From contig NZ_KE386814.1 of NCBI RefSeq assembly GCF_000428905.1, positions 427,758-491,757 of the forward strand: a stretch of DNA of 64,000 nucleotides, in the 5' to 3' direction. Position numbers and translations under genes: made by a program. Position 1 is the first letter of the stretch. Each line of letters starts with the position of its first letter. Below, piece after piece: positions 16,535 to 25,136 of the stretch. Under the pieces are notes generated by a model. That model did no database searches. It was not told the origin of the DNA and was given only the letters and a program-made list of their open reading frames with translations. The DNA comes from Brumicola pallidula DSM 14239 = ACAM 615. GTDB taxonomy: Bacteria > Pseudomonadota > Gammaproteobacteria > Enterobacterales > Alteromonadaceae.

Positions 16535-17602
16535 CTACTTATTTTTATTAATGATTTTTCTGCAACGATGCAGCAAGTAATGTACATATATCCAAAGATG
16601 CTTGTATTGAGGATTGCGTGTTTGTTTATGGTGGTAACGATAGTAGATTTGCTGAACAATCGCGGCTAAACGAAATAGACCATAGACTTCGTAAAAAGCG
16701 AAATCTTCTGTTTTTAGGCCTTGTTTATCGCAGTAATATTGAATGACTTCTTTGCGTGTCATCATCCCTGGTAAATGGGTGGGTTGACGTCTTGTTCTTC
16801 TCGCTAACCAGTCGTCATCTGCTTGCACCCAGTAGGCTAGGCTGTTGCCTAAATCCATGAGGGGGTCGCCTAGGGTGGCAAGTTCCCAGTCCAACACACC
16901 AATTATTTGTTGTGGATTTTGAGCATTCAGCACTAAGTTGTCAAAGCGATAATCGTTGTGGGTAATGCAAATTTTTTCTTTACTAGGAATGTTGCTGGCA
17001 AGCCAGTCCGTTACCTTTTTACCCGCAGGTACATTCCATGTTTTTGCTTTTTGGTAGCGTCCAGTCCATCCCGAAATTTGTCGTTGTGTATAACCTTCAC
17101 CTTTAGCAATATGCGCAAGGTCAGCGGCTTTATAATCGACATTGTGCAGCTCGATCAATCCGTCCAGTGCCGACTCACAAAGTTTACGTGCATCTGCAGC
17201 TGAAATCGTAAAGTCCCGAGGCATATTTTGGCGCGGAATAATGCCCTCAAATTTCTGCATAATATAAAACTCAGCACCGATAACTGACTCGTCATCGGTA
17301 TACCCCAACATTTCGGGTACTTTTGGATACACGATTTGTAAGGCTTTTTGTAAACCATACTCGCGCCCCATATCATGCGCACCTTTGGCTTTGGTGCCAG
17401 CGGGTGGACGACGCAATATAACCGACTTGTTTTCAAAGTCGAGGCAGTAGGTCCAATTAGACGCCCCTCCAGAATACTGAGTTACTTTAGGTGTGCCCTG
17501 TAAGTCAGGAATATGTGAGTTTATCCATTCCACTAAAGACGCAATTGGCAGCTCTTCGCCAGGACGAACAGCGCCAGCCTTATCAATACGTTTATCTGAC
17601 AT
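16535..17602 (-). CDS. Phosphotransferase-family kinase (ACAD10/11 N-terminal type)
   Basis: A 355-aa APH/choline-kinase-like protein of the type fused to acyl-CoA dehydrogenase in eukaryotic ACAD10/ACAD11. The nucleotide-binding segment starts TQYSGGASNWTY, with VILRRPP carrying the lysine-equivalent region. The Brenner catalytic motif is HNDYRFDNLVL near residue 219, and the metal site is GVLDWELATLGDP. In ACAD10/11 the kinase phosphorylates 4-hydroxyacyl-CoAs so that the dehydrogenase part can process them. Here the two activities are separate adjacent genes: this start overlaps the stop of the dehydrogenase gene by one base (TAATG). A role in 4-hydroxy fatty-acid breakdown is an inference from that context. 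Confidence 0.92.
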   Translation of the reverse strand: MSDKRIDKAGAVRPGEELPIASLVEWINSHIPDLQGTPKVTQYSGGASNWTYCLDFENKSVILRRPPAGTKAKGAHDMGREYGLQKALQIVYPKVPEMLGYTDDESVIGAEFYIMQKFEGIIPRQNMPRDFTISAADARKLCESALDGLIELHNVDYKAADLAHIAKGEGYTQRQISGWTGRYQKAKTWNVPAGKKVTDWLASNIPSKEKICITHNDYRFDNLVLNAQNPQQIIGVLDWELATLGDPLMDLGNSLAYWVQADDDWLARRTRRQPTHLPGMMTRKEVIQYYCDKQGLKTEDFAFYEVYGLFRLAAIVQQIYYRYHHKQTRNPQYKHLWIYVHYLLHRCRKIINKNK

Positions 17603-18822
17603 TATTTATATTTCTTCAGCTCTAATCGAGTCACCATGCTCATGTGCACTTCATCGGGCCCATCAGCAAGTCGTAATGAACGTGCACCGGCGGCAAAACG
17701 TGCCAATGGGAAGTCTTCACACATACCGCCACCACCATGGATCTGGACCGCCATATCAACAACTTCTTGCATCATTTGCGGCACCACAACCTTGATTGCT
17801 GAAATGTCGACCATGGCATTTTTTACCCCTAAATTGTCAATTTTCCAAGCCGCCTGTAGTGTCAGTAAACGCGCTTGTTCAATTTTCATTCGGGCCATCG
17901 CGATACGTTCGCCATTGCCGCCTAATTTGATAATTGGCGAACCAAAAGCAACGCGTGACAAACCACGTTTAATGGCTAATTCAAGTGCTTTTTCTGCAGT
18001 ACCAATAGCACGCATGCAATGATGAATGCGACCCGGGCCCAAGCGACCTTGAGCGATAGCAAAGCCTTTACCCATACCGACTAATAAATTTTCTTTGGGC
18101 AATCTAACATTAGTGAACTGCATTTCGCCGTGACCAAAAGGTGCGTCATAATCGCCATAAGCACTTAGCATGCGTTTAATTTCAATACCGTCAGTGTCTA
18201 ATGGCGCAATCACCATGCTGTGCTGGTTGTGCCTATCGTTTTCTGGGTTTGAGAGGCCCATGAAGATGCACACTTTGGCATTTGGGTGACCCAGTCCGGT
18301 AGTCCACCATTTTTTGCCATTTAAGACTAATTCATCGCCATCTAACTCAATGGTAGCAGCCATATTAGTGGCATCTGAAGACGCAACATCGGGTTCTGTC
18401 ATACCAAATACAGAACGTATTTCGCCCATCAGCAAGGGCGTTAGCCATTTTTCTTGCTGCTGCTTGTTACCAAAGTGATATAAGACTTCCATATTGCCCG
18501 TATCAGGCGCGTTACAATTAAAAATTTCTGGTGCAAAAATGTAGCGACCGGTCTCTTCGGCAAGTGGCGCATACTCAAGCGTTGTTAAACCTTGGCCAAG
18601 TTCAGCGTCAGGTAAGAAGAGGTTCCAGAGGCCGGCAGCTTTAGCTTTTTCCTTTAGCGGCTCGATAGCGGGGTGAATTTTCCATTTTGTCCAATCGCTG
18701 GTTGGGTTTAACGCAGCTAATTCTTCATAAACTTGCTGCTCAATAGGGGCTACATGGGTGTCTAAAAAGTCACGAATGCGAGCGATATAATCTTGAGTTT
18801 TAGCGTTATGAGAAAAGTCCAT
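17602..18822 (-). CDS. Acyl-CoA dehydrogenase (ACAD10/11-like)
   Basis: A 406-aa FAD-dependent acyl-CoA dehydrogenase. Recognisable segments are FGMTEPDVASSDATNM (FAD/substrate-binding loop), GKKWWTTGLGHPNAKVCIFMG, LGPGRIHHCMRAIGTAEKALE, AFGSPI, and near the end QIHGGGGMCEDFPLARFA (FAD-binding and catalytic region) with ARSLRLADGPDEVH. Length and motifs fit single-domain, soluble dehydrogenases similar to ACAD10/11. It is the first gene of an operon with a phosphotransferase and an SDR, and coupling by a one-base overlap supports a joint pathway. A GGGAC ribosome site precedes the ATG. Confidence 0.94.
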   Translation of the reverse strand: MDFSHNAKTQDYIARIRDFLDTHVAPIEQQVYEELAALNPTSDWTKWKIHPAIEPLKEKAKAAGLWNLFLPDAELGQGLTTLEYAPLAEETGRYIFAPEIFNCNAPDTGNMEVLYHFGNKQQQEKWLTPLLMGEIRSVFGMTEPDVASSDATNMAATIELDGDELVLNGKKWWTTGLGHPNAKVCIFMGLSNPENDRHNQHSMVIAPLDTDGIEIKRMLSAYGDYDAPFGHGEMQFTNVRLPKENLLVGMGKGFAIAQGRLGPGRIHHCMRAIGTAEKALELAIKRGLSRVAFGSPIIKLGGNGERIAMARMKIEQARLLTLQAAWKIDNLGVKNAMVDISAIKVVVPQMMQEVVDMAVQIHGGGGMCEDFPLARFAAGARSLRLADGPDEVHMSMVTRLELKKYK

Positions 18823-19276
18823 GTGATGTCCCTTAGTGTTGTGTTAACTTATAAAAAGCGTTGTCTTATAAAAAGTGTTTTTTTGTAAAACGCGTTGACT
18901 TGTAAACAACGTTAACGAAAAAACATTGATGTAAAAATATTGAAATAAAAAGTACCTACGTAAGCATTTTTTATGAAAAGTGTTGACGCAAAAATGATGA
19001 CGTCCAAAAATATGCAATGATTAACAGGATCATCTATATGATAGTCGATAATGAAGTATCAGCGAACTTTGTTTAATTTGGGTTAATTGATAAATTTGAT
19101 GAATAGTAAGGCTGGCGTTGTTGCTGAAGTGCGGTAAAATAAGATAAGCGAAGCACTATGAAAAACCAACAGAAGCGCCATGAACCGAGCTAATCGAAGC
19201 GCTTTCAGTTAGCGTAGAAAAATTAAGTGACTATACGACCAACCAATCATTCACATGAAGGCAAAAGTAAGCCGTA
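18823..19276. other. Intergenic region with imperfect AAAAAGNGTTG repeats
   Basis: 454 bp between the dehydrogenase operon and tdk, without a supportable gene. From 18840 to about 19000 it holds degenerate repeats around (T)TATAAAAAG(C/T)GTTG and TGTAAA. From 19130 to 19215 there are scattered GAAGC(G/A)C strings. It should contain the promoter of the minus-strand dehydrogenase operon, but I could not pick a convincing -35/-10 pair. Confidence 0.5.
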
Positions 19277-19873
19277 TTATGGGTTTGGATGATACTCGAA
19301 TGACACTTTTTCCATGAAATGTTTGCGGCACAGCGACACATACTTTTCGTTACCGCCGACGTCCACTTGAGCTCCTTCAGAAATAGGGTCTCCGTTATCA
19401 TCAAGGCGTGCCACGAAATTAGCTTTACGACCACAATGACAGACTGTTTTTAGCTCTGACAACTTATCGGCCCAAGCAAGTAAGTATTGGCTGCCCTCGA
19501 ATGTTTCACCTCTAAAGTCTGTACGCAAACCATATGCCAGCACAGGTACTTTCAATGCATCTACTATTTGCAGACACTGAATGACTTGTTGTTTGCTTAA
19601 AAACTGCGCTTCGTCAATAAATAAACAGCTGATTTTTTGTTTATCACACTCTTTGCGCATTTCAGCAAATAGGTCGGTTTGTGGCGTGAAAAGATTTGCA
19701 GGAGCTTCAAGACCAATACGAGACGATATTTTGCCGCTACCATAGCGATTATCCAGAGCCGCAGTGAATAAGGTAATGTGCATACCGCGTTCTTTATAGT
19801 TGTATGCCGACTGCAGCAGGGAAGTCGACTTACCTGCATTCATTGCCGAGTAGTAGTAGTAAAGCTGTGCCAT
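19277..19873 (-). CDS. tdk: Thymidine kinase
   Basis: A 198-aa type II thymidine kinase, which phosphorylates thymidine (and deoxyuridine) with ATP in the salvage pathway. The P-loop is [10 protein letters not shown] (residues 9-18). FIDEAQFL carries the Walker B and catalytic Glu, and [10 protein letters not shown] is the lasso region entry. The zinc site is CHCGRKA and SLCRKH. The conserved [10 protein letters not shown] segment binds the base. Full length for the family, with start at residue [11 protein letters not shown]. It stands alone, with intergenic sequence on both sides. Confidence 0.97.
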   Translation of the reverse strand: MAQLYYYYSAMNAGKSTSLLQSAYNYKERGMHITLFTAALDNRYGSGKISSRIGLEAPANLFTPQTDLFAEMRKECDKQKISCLFIDEAQFLSKQQVIQCLQIVDALKVPVLAYGLRTDFRGETFEGSQYLLAWADKLSELKTVCHCGRKANFVARLDDNGDPISEGAQVDVGGNEKYVSLCRKHFMEKVSFEYHPNP

Positions 19874-20063
19874 TGATGAAGGTTCTTATGGGGCGTGCAA
19901 TAGATGGGCTTGAATATACCGAATTCCGAGGTCTTTTAGAACCGCCAATTTAGCTCCGGTCTCAATTTATCGATGTTCTTTATCGACGTTCTTGAGCGGT
20001 AAGGTGATATGTATAATATGTTGCGACTGAAATTAGCATCCATGTGTTGGCCTACGAGCCAAT

Positions 20064-20092
20064 AAAAAAGGCGCCCAAATGGACGCCTTTTA
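20064..20092 (-). terminator. Intrinsic terminator of fadE
   Basis: AAAAAAGGCGCC and GGACGCCTTTT form a GC-rich stem around a CAAAT-type loop. Read on the minus strand it gives AAAAGGCGTCC, loop, then GGCGCC and a run of six T. It lies about 55 bases past the fadE stop, in the right direction, and could also work weakly on the other strand. Confidence 0.8.
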
Positions 20093-20144
20093 TTGTCAAT
20101 ATTGCAGCCGTTGCAGCCTATTTAAGCGCTGCTCGACTCACAAG

Positions 20145-22421
20145 TTACGCCGCGTTTGCAGTCGCTTCTTCTGTTCTACTCGCAGTTTTACTTGCGCTAG
20201 GACCATCAGTCTCTTCAGCACTGAGTAATTCCATGTCGAAAGTAAATTCATCAACACGTACCGACAGCTTGCGTTTCTCATTGTATTGCAACAACGTTGT
20301 GCGCTCTGCGTCAGTTAAATCGCCTGCTTTGTGCATCGTATCCACTACGTGTTCAAACGAAATGAATGGAACGACAGGTGACTTACGTAATGCTTTTTGC
20401 ACTTTAGATAATAATGGCATAGCAGCATGCTTGGCTTTAAATGCCTGCTCGTTAATATCGTTGCCGTCACCCGGCATTACTTTAACAAGGTGAGTTAGCT
20501 GTGCTTTGATGCTGCTGTCTTGCATAGATGCAGTTGACAATTCACGAACCAAGTCATCAGAAATATGGCTTATTGATGACGTATAAGTGTTGGTCAATAC
20601 TCTCATCAAACCACGTGCTGGCACGTTCGGGAAGTTATTGATAAAATCAACAATCGCTTTTTCAGCTTGCTGTAGTGACCACTCCATTGCATAACGGAAA
20701 TAAGCTTCAGCTTGAGCGCGATCTTTTACACGTTGCTCAAAGAACCTAATTGACGCCATTGCACCGTACAAGTAGCTCATTACATCGCCTAAACGCGCTG
20801 ATAACAATTCTGCTTTTTTCAGTTCGCCGCCTAATACCAACAATGATAAGTCGGCTAGTGGTGCTAGTTTTGCAGCAAGTGCATTTACACGCTTCTCGTA
20901 AGGACGAACAATCGGGAAGTTCGATTCTGTAGAGCGTAAAAATGGCAAGTAGCTGTTGGCTAAACTTCTAAATGCGTTCCTAACACTGAACTTAACAGTT
21001 TTGATAAGTACTTTATTAAAATCTGCATCGGCTTTACTGTCTTCGCTATGGATCAAGTCAACCATTTCTTTTAAATGTGGGTGACAACGCATTGTACCTT
21101 GACCGAAAATCATCAAGCTACGGGTTAATATGTTTGCGCCTTCAACCGTAATTGCAATAGGTAATGCAGCATAGCCGTTTGCCAATGTGTTTTGCGGACC
21201 ACGTTGTATTGCTTTACCTGCTTGTACGTCCATCGCTGAGTTTAATACATCACGACCTAACTCAGTCATGTGGTATTTGGCAATAGCAGTAACAACTGCT
21301 GGTGTAATACCTTCACCTAAACCTTCGGTGGTTAATACACGCATTGACTCTAGTAAAAAAGTTTTACCTGCAATGTCAGCAAGTTTGTCTTGAATACCTT
21401 CAAAGCGACCGATTGGCACACCAAATTGCTCACGTACGAATGAATACTCGGCGGTAGACTTAAACGCAGACTGCGCTGAAGCAACACCCATTGCTGGTAA
21501 TGAAATACCGCGACCTGCACCTAGGCAGCTCACGAGCATTTGCCAACCGCGACCGATGTTCTTCTCGCCACCAATAATAAAGTCCATTGGGATGAATACA
21601 TCTTTACCGCGGGTTGTACCGTTATAAAATTTTACGCCCATTGGGTCGTGACGGTTACCCATTTCAACACCAGGATGAGATTTAGGCAGTAATGCGCACG
21701 TAATACCTAGTGCCAGTTTGTCACCTAGTAGATGCTCTGGATCGAATACCTTAAATGCCAAGCCAAGCACTGTTGCGATAGGCGCAAGCGTAATGTAGCG
21801 CTTGTCCCATGTTACGCTTAGGCCAATGACTTCTTTACCTTCCCACATGCCTTTGGTCACAATGCCGGCATCAGGAATTGAGCCAGCGTCAGAGCCAGCT
21901 TCAGGGCTAGTTAGAGCGAAACAAGGAATGTCTTGGCCGATTGATAATTTAGGCAACCAATAGTTTTGTTGCGCTTCAGTACCGTAATGCATTAGCAGTT
22001 CGCCGGGGCCTAAGGAGTTAGGTACCATTACCGTCACGGCTATGGCACCACTTGTTGCTGCAATAGTGGCAACGATGGTTGAGTTTGCATAAGGACTGAA
22101 TTCAAGACCACCAAATTTCTTTGGAATGATCATTGAGAAAAATTTGTTTTTACCAAGAAAATCGATGACTTCTTGTGGAATATGTTTGCTGTTACCTAGT
22201 TCGAACTCGTCGATCATGGCTAACAGTTCTTCCACTGGACCACTCAAGAAGGCTTGCTCGTCAGCGCTCAATACTGCTTGAGGAAGGCTGCGCAGGGCAT
22301 GCATGTCAGGTTTGCCTTGATAAATAGACGATTCAATCCACACATCACCCGCATCTAAAGCTTCTTGCTCAGTTACTGAAATTGGTGGTAATACTTTTTT
22401 AAGGTTTGTTCTAATACTCAT
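20145..22421 (-). CDS. fadE: Acyl-CoA dehydrogenase FadE (long form)
   Basis: A 758-aa protein of the FadE family, which carries out the first step of fatty-acid beta-oxidation. The N-terminal dehydrogenase unit includes IPKKFGGLEFSPYANS, VPNSLGPGELL, CFALTSPEAGSDAGSIPD and SREQFGVPIGRFEG-like (SFVREQFGVPIG). ANILTRSLMIFGQG is also present. The C-terminal DUF1974 region (about residues 470-720) completes the long FadE form, though it is shorter than the E. coli protein (814 aa), mainly because the N-terminal membrane part is missing. It is a single gene with its own terminator. A partial FadR-like operator lies 13-29 bases upstream of the start. Confidence 0.95.
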   Translation of the reverse strand: MSIRTNLKKVLPPISVTEQEALDAGDVWIESSIYQGKPDMHALRSLPQAVLSADEQAFLSGPVEELLAMIDEFELGNSKHIPQEVIDFLGKNKFFSMIIPKKFGGLEFSPYANSTIVATIAATSGAIAVTVMVPNSLGPGELLMHYGTEAQQNYWLPKLSIGQDIPCFALTSPEAGSDAGSIPDAGIVTKGMWEGKEVIGLSVTWDKRYITLAPIATVLGLAFKVFDPEHLLGDKLALGITCALLPKSHPGVEMGNRHDPMGVKFYNGTTRGKDVFIPMDFIIGGEKNIGRGWQMLVSCLGAGRGISLPAMGVASAQSAFKSTAEYSFVREQFGVPIGRFEGIQDKLADIAGKTFLLESMRVLTTEGLGEGITPAVVTAIAKYHMTELGRDVLNSAMDVQAGKAIQRGPQNTLANGYAALPIAITVEGANILTRSLMIFGQGTMRCHPHLKEMVDLIHSEDSKADADFNKVLIKTVKFSVRNAFRSLANSYLPFLRSTESNFPIVRPYEKRVNALAAKLAPLADLSLLVLGGELKKAELLSARLGDVMSYLYGAMASIRFFEQRVKDRAQAEAYFRYAMEWSLQQAEKAIVDFINNFPNVPARGLMRVLTNTYTSSISHISDDLVRELSTASMQDSSIKAQLTHLVKVMPGDGNDINEQAFKAKHAAMPLLSKVQKALRKSPVVPFISFEHVVDTMHKAGDLTDAERTTLLQYNEKRKLSVRVDEFTFDMELLSAEETDGPSASKTASRTEEATANAA

Positions 22422-22433
22422 AAGTAACTTATC

Positions 22434-22450
22434 CGCTCATCTGACCAGTT
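22434..22450 (-). promoter_or_regulatory. Candidate FadR operator upstream of fadE
   Basis: The minus strand reads AACTGGTCAGATGAGCG here. The left half agrees with the FadR consensus (A-C-T-G-G-T-C-N-G-A); the right half is poor. Its place immediately upstream of the fadE start suits a repressor site responsive to long-chain acyl-CoA. It is a one-site visual match, not a scored one. Confidence 0.35.
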
Positions 22451-22716
22451 GAATAATATATACTACATGAAAAAAAACAAAGATCAAAAATATTTGTTTA
22501 AAAAACATGCAGTCAGACCTGAAATATGTTTTATGGTAATAAATAGCGATGCAATTTATATGGCGAACAATAGTGTTATATCCGGAATTCTGATCTTGTA
22601 GTTTGGCTTTGCCTGTATTAGTAGCTATCATTACCACAGCAGGGCCCAGTGCCGCGAGCGTAAGCTGCTGTAAAATATTATCCAGCCAACCTGAAGTTGA
22701 GCGTTACAGGAGGAAT

Positions 22717-22974
22717 ATGAAAAATAGTTTAGATAGTAAATTATTATTACAAGTTTTTGAGAAAATTCGTCAGCATGGCGAACAACGAGATGGTGCTTAT
22801 CACTTAAATGGCATTAAAGCGTTTACTGATTTTGATGGTTATACGCTGTATATAGAAGATGCGTTGGTCAAACTCAGTTATGGTTTTCATAACCAATATC
22901 ACTTTGACTATGAAAAGCAGAGCCAATTTGACGCCTTTGAAAAAAAGTTAGTTAGCATCGACAAAGAGTACTGA
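22717..22974 (+). CDS. DUF3081 family small protein
   Basis: An 85-aa cytoplasmic protein matching the DUF3081 family of Vibrio and Alteromonas relatives; its function is not known. Residues LLLQVFEKIRQHGE, AFTDFDGYTLYIED and FHNQYHFDYE are the family core. The frame is open upstream to 22603, but the start at 22717 is preceded by AGGAGG at 6 bases, while the upstream extension is out of family, so 22717 is preferred. It lies between fadE (opposite strand) and the acyltransferase gene. Confidence 0.88.
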   Translation: MKNSLDSKLLLQVFEKIRQHGEQRDGAYHLNGIKAFTDFDGYTLYIEDALVKLSYGFHNQYHFDYEKQSQFDAFEKKLVSIDKEY

Positions 22975-23070
22975 CCTCCAGACACGCGTTTTTTTAGGCG
23001 CGACGTGTCGGCTTCTGAAGCCCATTGATGACAGCGAAAGCGATGTCGGTGGGTGGTTCACAAGTGCGCT

Positions 23071-24249
23071 ATGACCTTGTATAATAGGGAAAATACCTTA
23101 ACCGACGTCAAACACATCAACGAGCGCATTGTGGACAAGCCAGAAACTAATAGCAATACCAATAAAAATACCAATAAAAACACCAATAAAAACACCAATA
23201 AAAACACCAATAAAAAAGTCATAGCTGATGAAAAGCCAATTGAGCCTACAATGACAGGATCAGAGCCACATAACTCCGCTACAATTGAAAAAAACACGTC
23301 GTCACAAAAACCATACAAACCAGTTAAAACCGTTATGGCTCCGCCGTTTACAGTCTCTTTTTTGCATCCAAAATATTGGGGCGTTTGGTTTGGCGCTGGC
23401 TTACTTTACGTCATCACGTGGCTGCCTCTGCCGATGATTAAATTAGTCGCCAGAGTTGTTGCGAAACTGACTGCGGTGCTGGTTCCAAAGCGCATTCAAA
23501 TAGCCCGTAAAAATCTAGAGCTTTGTTATCCGTCGTGGTCCGCGCAGAAGCGCGACAAAGTATTAAAAGACAATGTGTTTCGCACATCAATGGGCTTGTT
23601 TGAAACTGGCATGGGCTGGTGGTGGCCAGAGTGGCGCGTGCGTCGCGTTGCTGAGGTTGAAGGTCTTGATAATGCATTAAAAGTACTGGCATCAGGGAAG
23701 GGAGTTTTCGGTTTAACTTTGCACAATGTTAATTTGGAAATAGGCTGTCGAATCATTGGATATGCTCATCCCTGTATCGCGTTTTACCGCAAGCATAACA
23801 ATCCGCTAATTAATTACATGCAGTATCATGGCCGCAACCGTTCAAACAAATACATGATTGATAAACGCAATGCCAAAGCCTTAATTCAAGCCATGAATGA
23901 AAATGAGTTCTGCTTATACTTCCCTGATCAAGATTATGGTAAAAGCACAAGTATTTTTGTTCCTTTTGGTGGCGTTGCGCGCACAGCAACTACTACCGCT
24001 ACACTCATGTTTGCCAACCGAGCCAACTGCGTGCCATTAATGGTAGTGTCGCAATACACTAAAAAAGGCTACAAAGTAAAAATTGGTGCACCAATTGACT
24101 ATTTGGCCGATAAAGATCAAGAGGTCGCATTAACCAAGCTAAACGAAGACGTACTAAAAGTGGTGAACGAGCAACCAGACAGTTACTTGTGGATGCATAA
24201 GCGTTTTAAAACTCGGCCTGTCGATCAACCTGAGTCTTTGTATAAGTAG
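23071..24249 (+). CDS. LpxL-type lipid A acyltransferase
   Basis: A membrane-associated LpxL/LpxM/LpxP family enzyme that adds a secondary acyl chain to lipid A precursors. The conserved part starts at FLHPKYWGVWFGAGLLYV. The acyltransferase motif is the H-x4-E of LTLHNVNLE. FYRKHNNPLIN, the R-SNKYMIDKR segment, YFPDQDYG, FVPFGGVARTAT and WMHKRFKTRP follow, all typical of LpxL. Before the conserved part there are some 90 unusual residues, including five NTNK units encoded by a 12-bp repeat. Possible starts are GTG 23053, ATG 23071 and ATG 23335; the last removes the whole extension. None has a good ribosome site. Which of the secondary chains it adds cannot be told. Confidence 0.9.
   Translation: MTLYNRENTLTDVKHINERIVDKPETNSNTNKNTNKNTNKNTNKNTNKKVIADEKPIEPTMTGSEPHNSATIEKNTSSQKPYKPVKTVMAPPFTVSFLHPKYWGVWFGAGLLYVITWLPLPMIKLVARVVAKLTAVLVPKRIQIARKNLELCYPSWSAQKRDKVLKDNVFRTSMGLFETGMGWWWPEWRVRRVAEVEGLDNALKVLASGKGVFGLTLHNVNLEIGCRIIGYAHPCIAFYRKHNNPLINYMQYHGRNRSNKYMIDKRNAKALIQAMNENEFCLYFPDQDYGKSTSIFVPFGGVARTATTTATLMFANRANCVPLMVVSQYTKKGYKVKIGAPIDYLADKDQEVALTKLNEDVLKVVNEQPDSYLWMHKRFKTRPVDQPESLYK
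23155..23214 (+). repeat. Five in-frame 12-bp repeats (NTNK) in the acyltransferase N terminus
   Basis: Five copies of AA(T/C)ACCAATAAA run from 23155 to 23214. The unit is 12 bases, so copy changes alter length by four residues without shifting the frame. The antisense strand is open too, giving a spurious Leu/Val/Phe repeat frame. Confidence 0.96.
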
Positions 24250-24326
24250 CGTTAACTCAGGTAAATAATCTGAATTAAAAAGAAGCGAGAGTCTTGCACA
24301 CTCGCTTTGTTGCAAAGGTAGTAAAA

Positions 24327-24950
24327 ATGTCGGGTAAAAAAAAATCCACAGGCTGGCAAAAACATTTGGCGTTAGGCGTTCTTGTGCTATTGGCGACGAT
24401 ACTTTTTTTGGTATACAGGCCAGATAGTATGGATTTACCTATTCTATCGGACGGCGAGGTTAGCGAACAAAAAGATAATATTTCAGACAACCTCGCTCGC
24501 TTCTATGAAGAATTTCGGTTGTCATCTTCAGATCCTATCAAAGACGAGTTTGGTGATTTTGTGGTTGCACTGAAGACACCCAAAAAAACGCAAACCCAGC
24601 AATTGGTCGCGATCAGAAGTGTTGATAATCCCCCAGAACAGGATTGGGAAGGGAACTACAAGGTTAGAAGCTTTGCCCAAGGCACCACGATCAAAACCGA
24701 AGCAATGAAATATGCTGAACAAGAGGGTGTGCAGTTAATCTGGGATCTCAGTCAGGACTTTATTATTCGCCAGCGTTTTTTATCTGAGGATAGCTTAGTG
24801 GGGACTCTCGATGAGATCGCCGGAGCGATCGATGCGAACTTCGTTCCTGAAGTTAAGGTGTATTTTTGCCATAAAAAGAAGACGATCGTCATTGCTGACA
24901 AAGCAGGTACCTACGTAGTTGAAAATTGCACAAAAGCAGGCTTTAACTAG
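24327..24950 (+). CDS. TcpQ-like single-pass membrane protein
   Basis: A 207-aa protein with one membrane segment near residues 15-33 (LALGVLVLLATILFLVY) after a basic start, so the bulk is periplasmic. The last 85 residues resemble the TcpQ/PilL C-terminal fold used in pilus or secretin-associated proteins: QGTTIKTEAMKYAEQEGVQLIWD, then LSQDFIIRQRF, a SLVGTLDEIAGAID helix and a final KKTIVIAD strand. No pilus genes are near, so a role in a secretin-like complex is not supported. The ATG at 24327 is preceded by AAAGGTAG; the open frame extends upstream to a TTG at 24294. It follows the acyltransferase gene by 77 bases on the same strand. Confidence 0.7.
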   Translation: MSGKKKSTGWQKHLALGVLVLLATILFLVYRPDSMDLPILSDGEVSEQKDNISDNLARFYEEFRLSSSDPIKDEFGDFVVALKTPKKTQTQQLVAIRSVDNPPEQDWEGNYKVRSFAQGTTIKTEAMKYAEQEGVQLIWDLSQDFIIRQRFLSEDSLVGTLDEIAGAIDANFVPEVKVYFCHKKKTIVIADKAGTYVVENCTKAGFN

Positions 24951-24974
24951 CTGCAGTGTCTGCGTTTAAGCGAC

Positions 24975-25136
24975 ACATAAATCCATCTAACAATCCATCC
25001 ATAAATATGTCAATTCATCAATCAATCCATAAATCAGTTGATCCATCAATCCATTCACAAATAAGTCAATTCATCAATCAATCCATAAATCAGCTAATCC
25101 GTAAATCCATAAATCAGTCAATCTATAAATCCACTA
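24975..25136. repeat. AATCCAT(A)-type repeat tract with a 55-bp duplicated unit
   Basis: The gap between the TcpQ-like gene and glnE is filled with short AATCCATAAATC/ATCAATC motifs of roughly 4-base periodicity. A 30-base string starting GTCAATTCATCAATCAATC occurs at 25009 and again at 25064, a 55-bp direct repeat. The tract runs into the glnE stop codon (CTA at 25134 on the plus strand), so the last codon of glnE touches the repeat. Confidence 0.92.

Noticed and set aside
20044-20493. Plus-strand frame of 149 codons over the end of fadE.
   Set aside because: It covers the fadE terminator and the antisense of the DUF1974 region; no independent support.
23058-23318. Antisense open frame with LLVFLLVFLLVF repeats opposite the LpxL-type gene.
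   Set aside because: It is the complement of the NTNK repeat and overlaps a conserved gene; there is no ribosome site.
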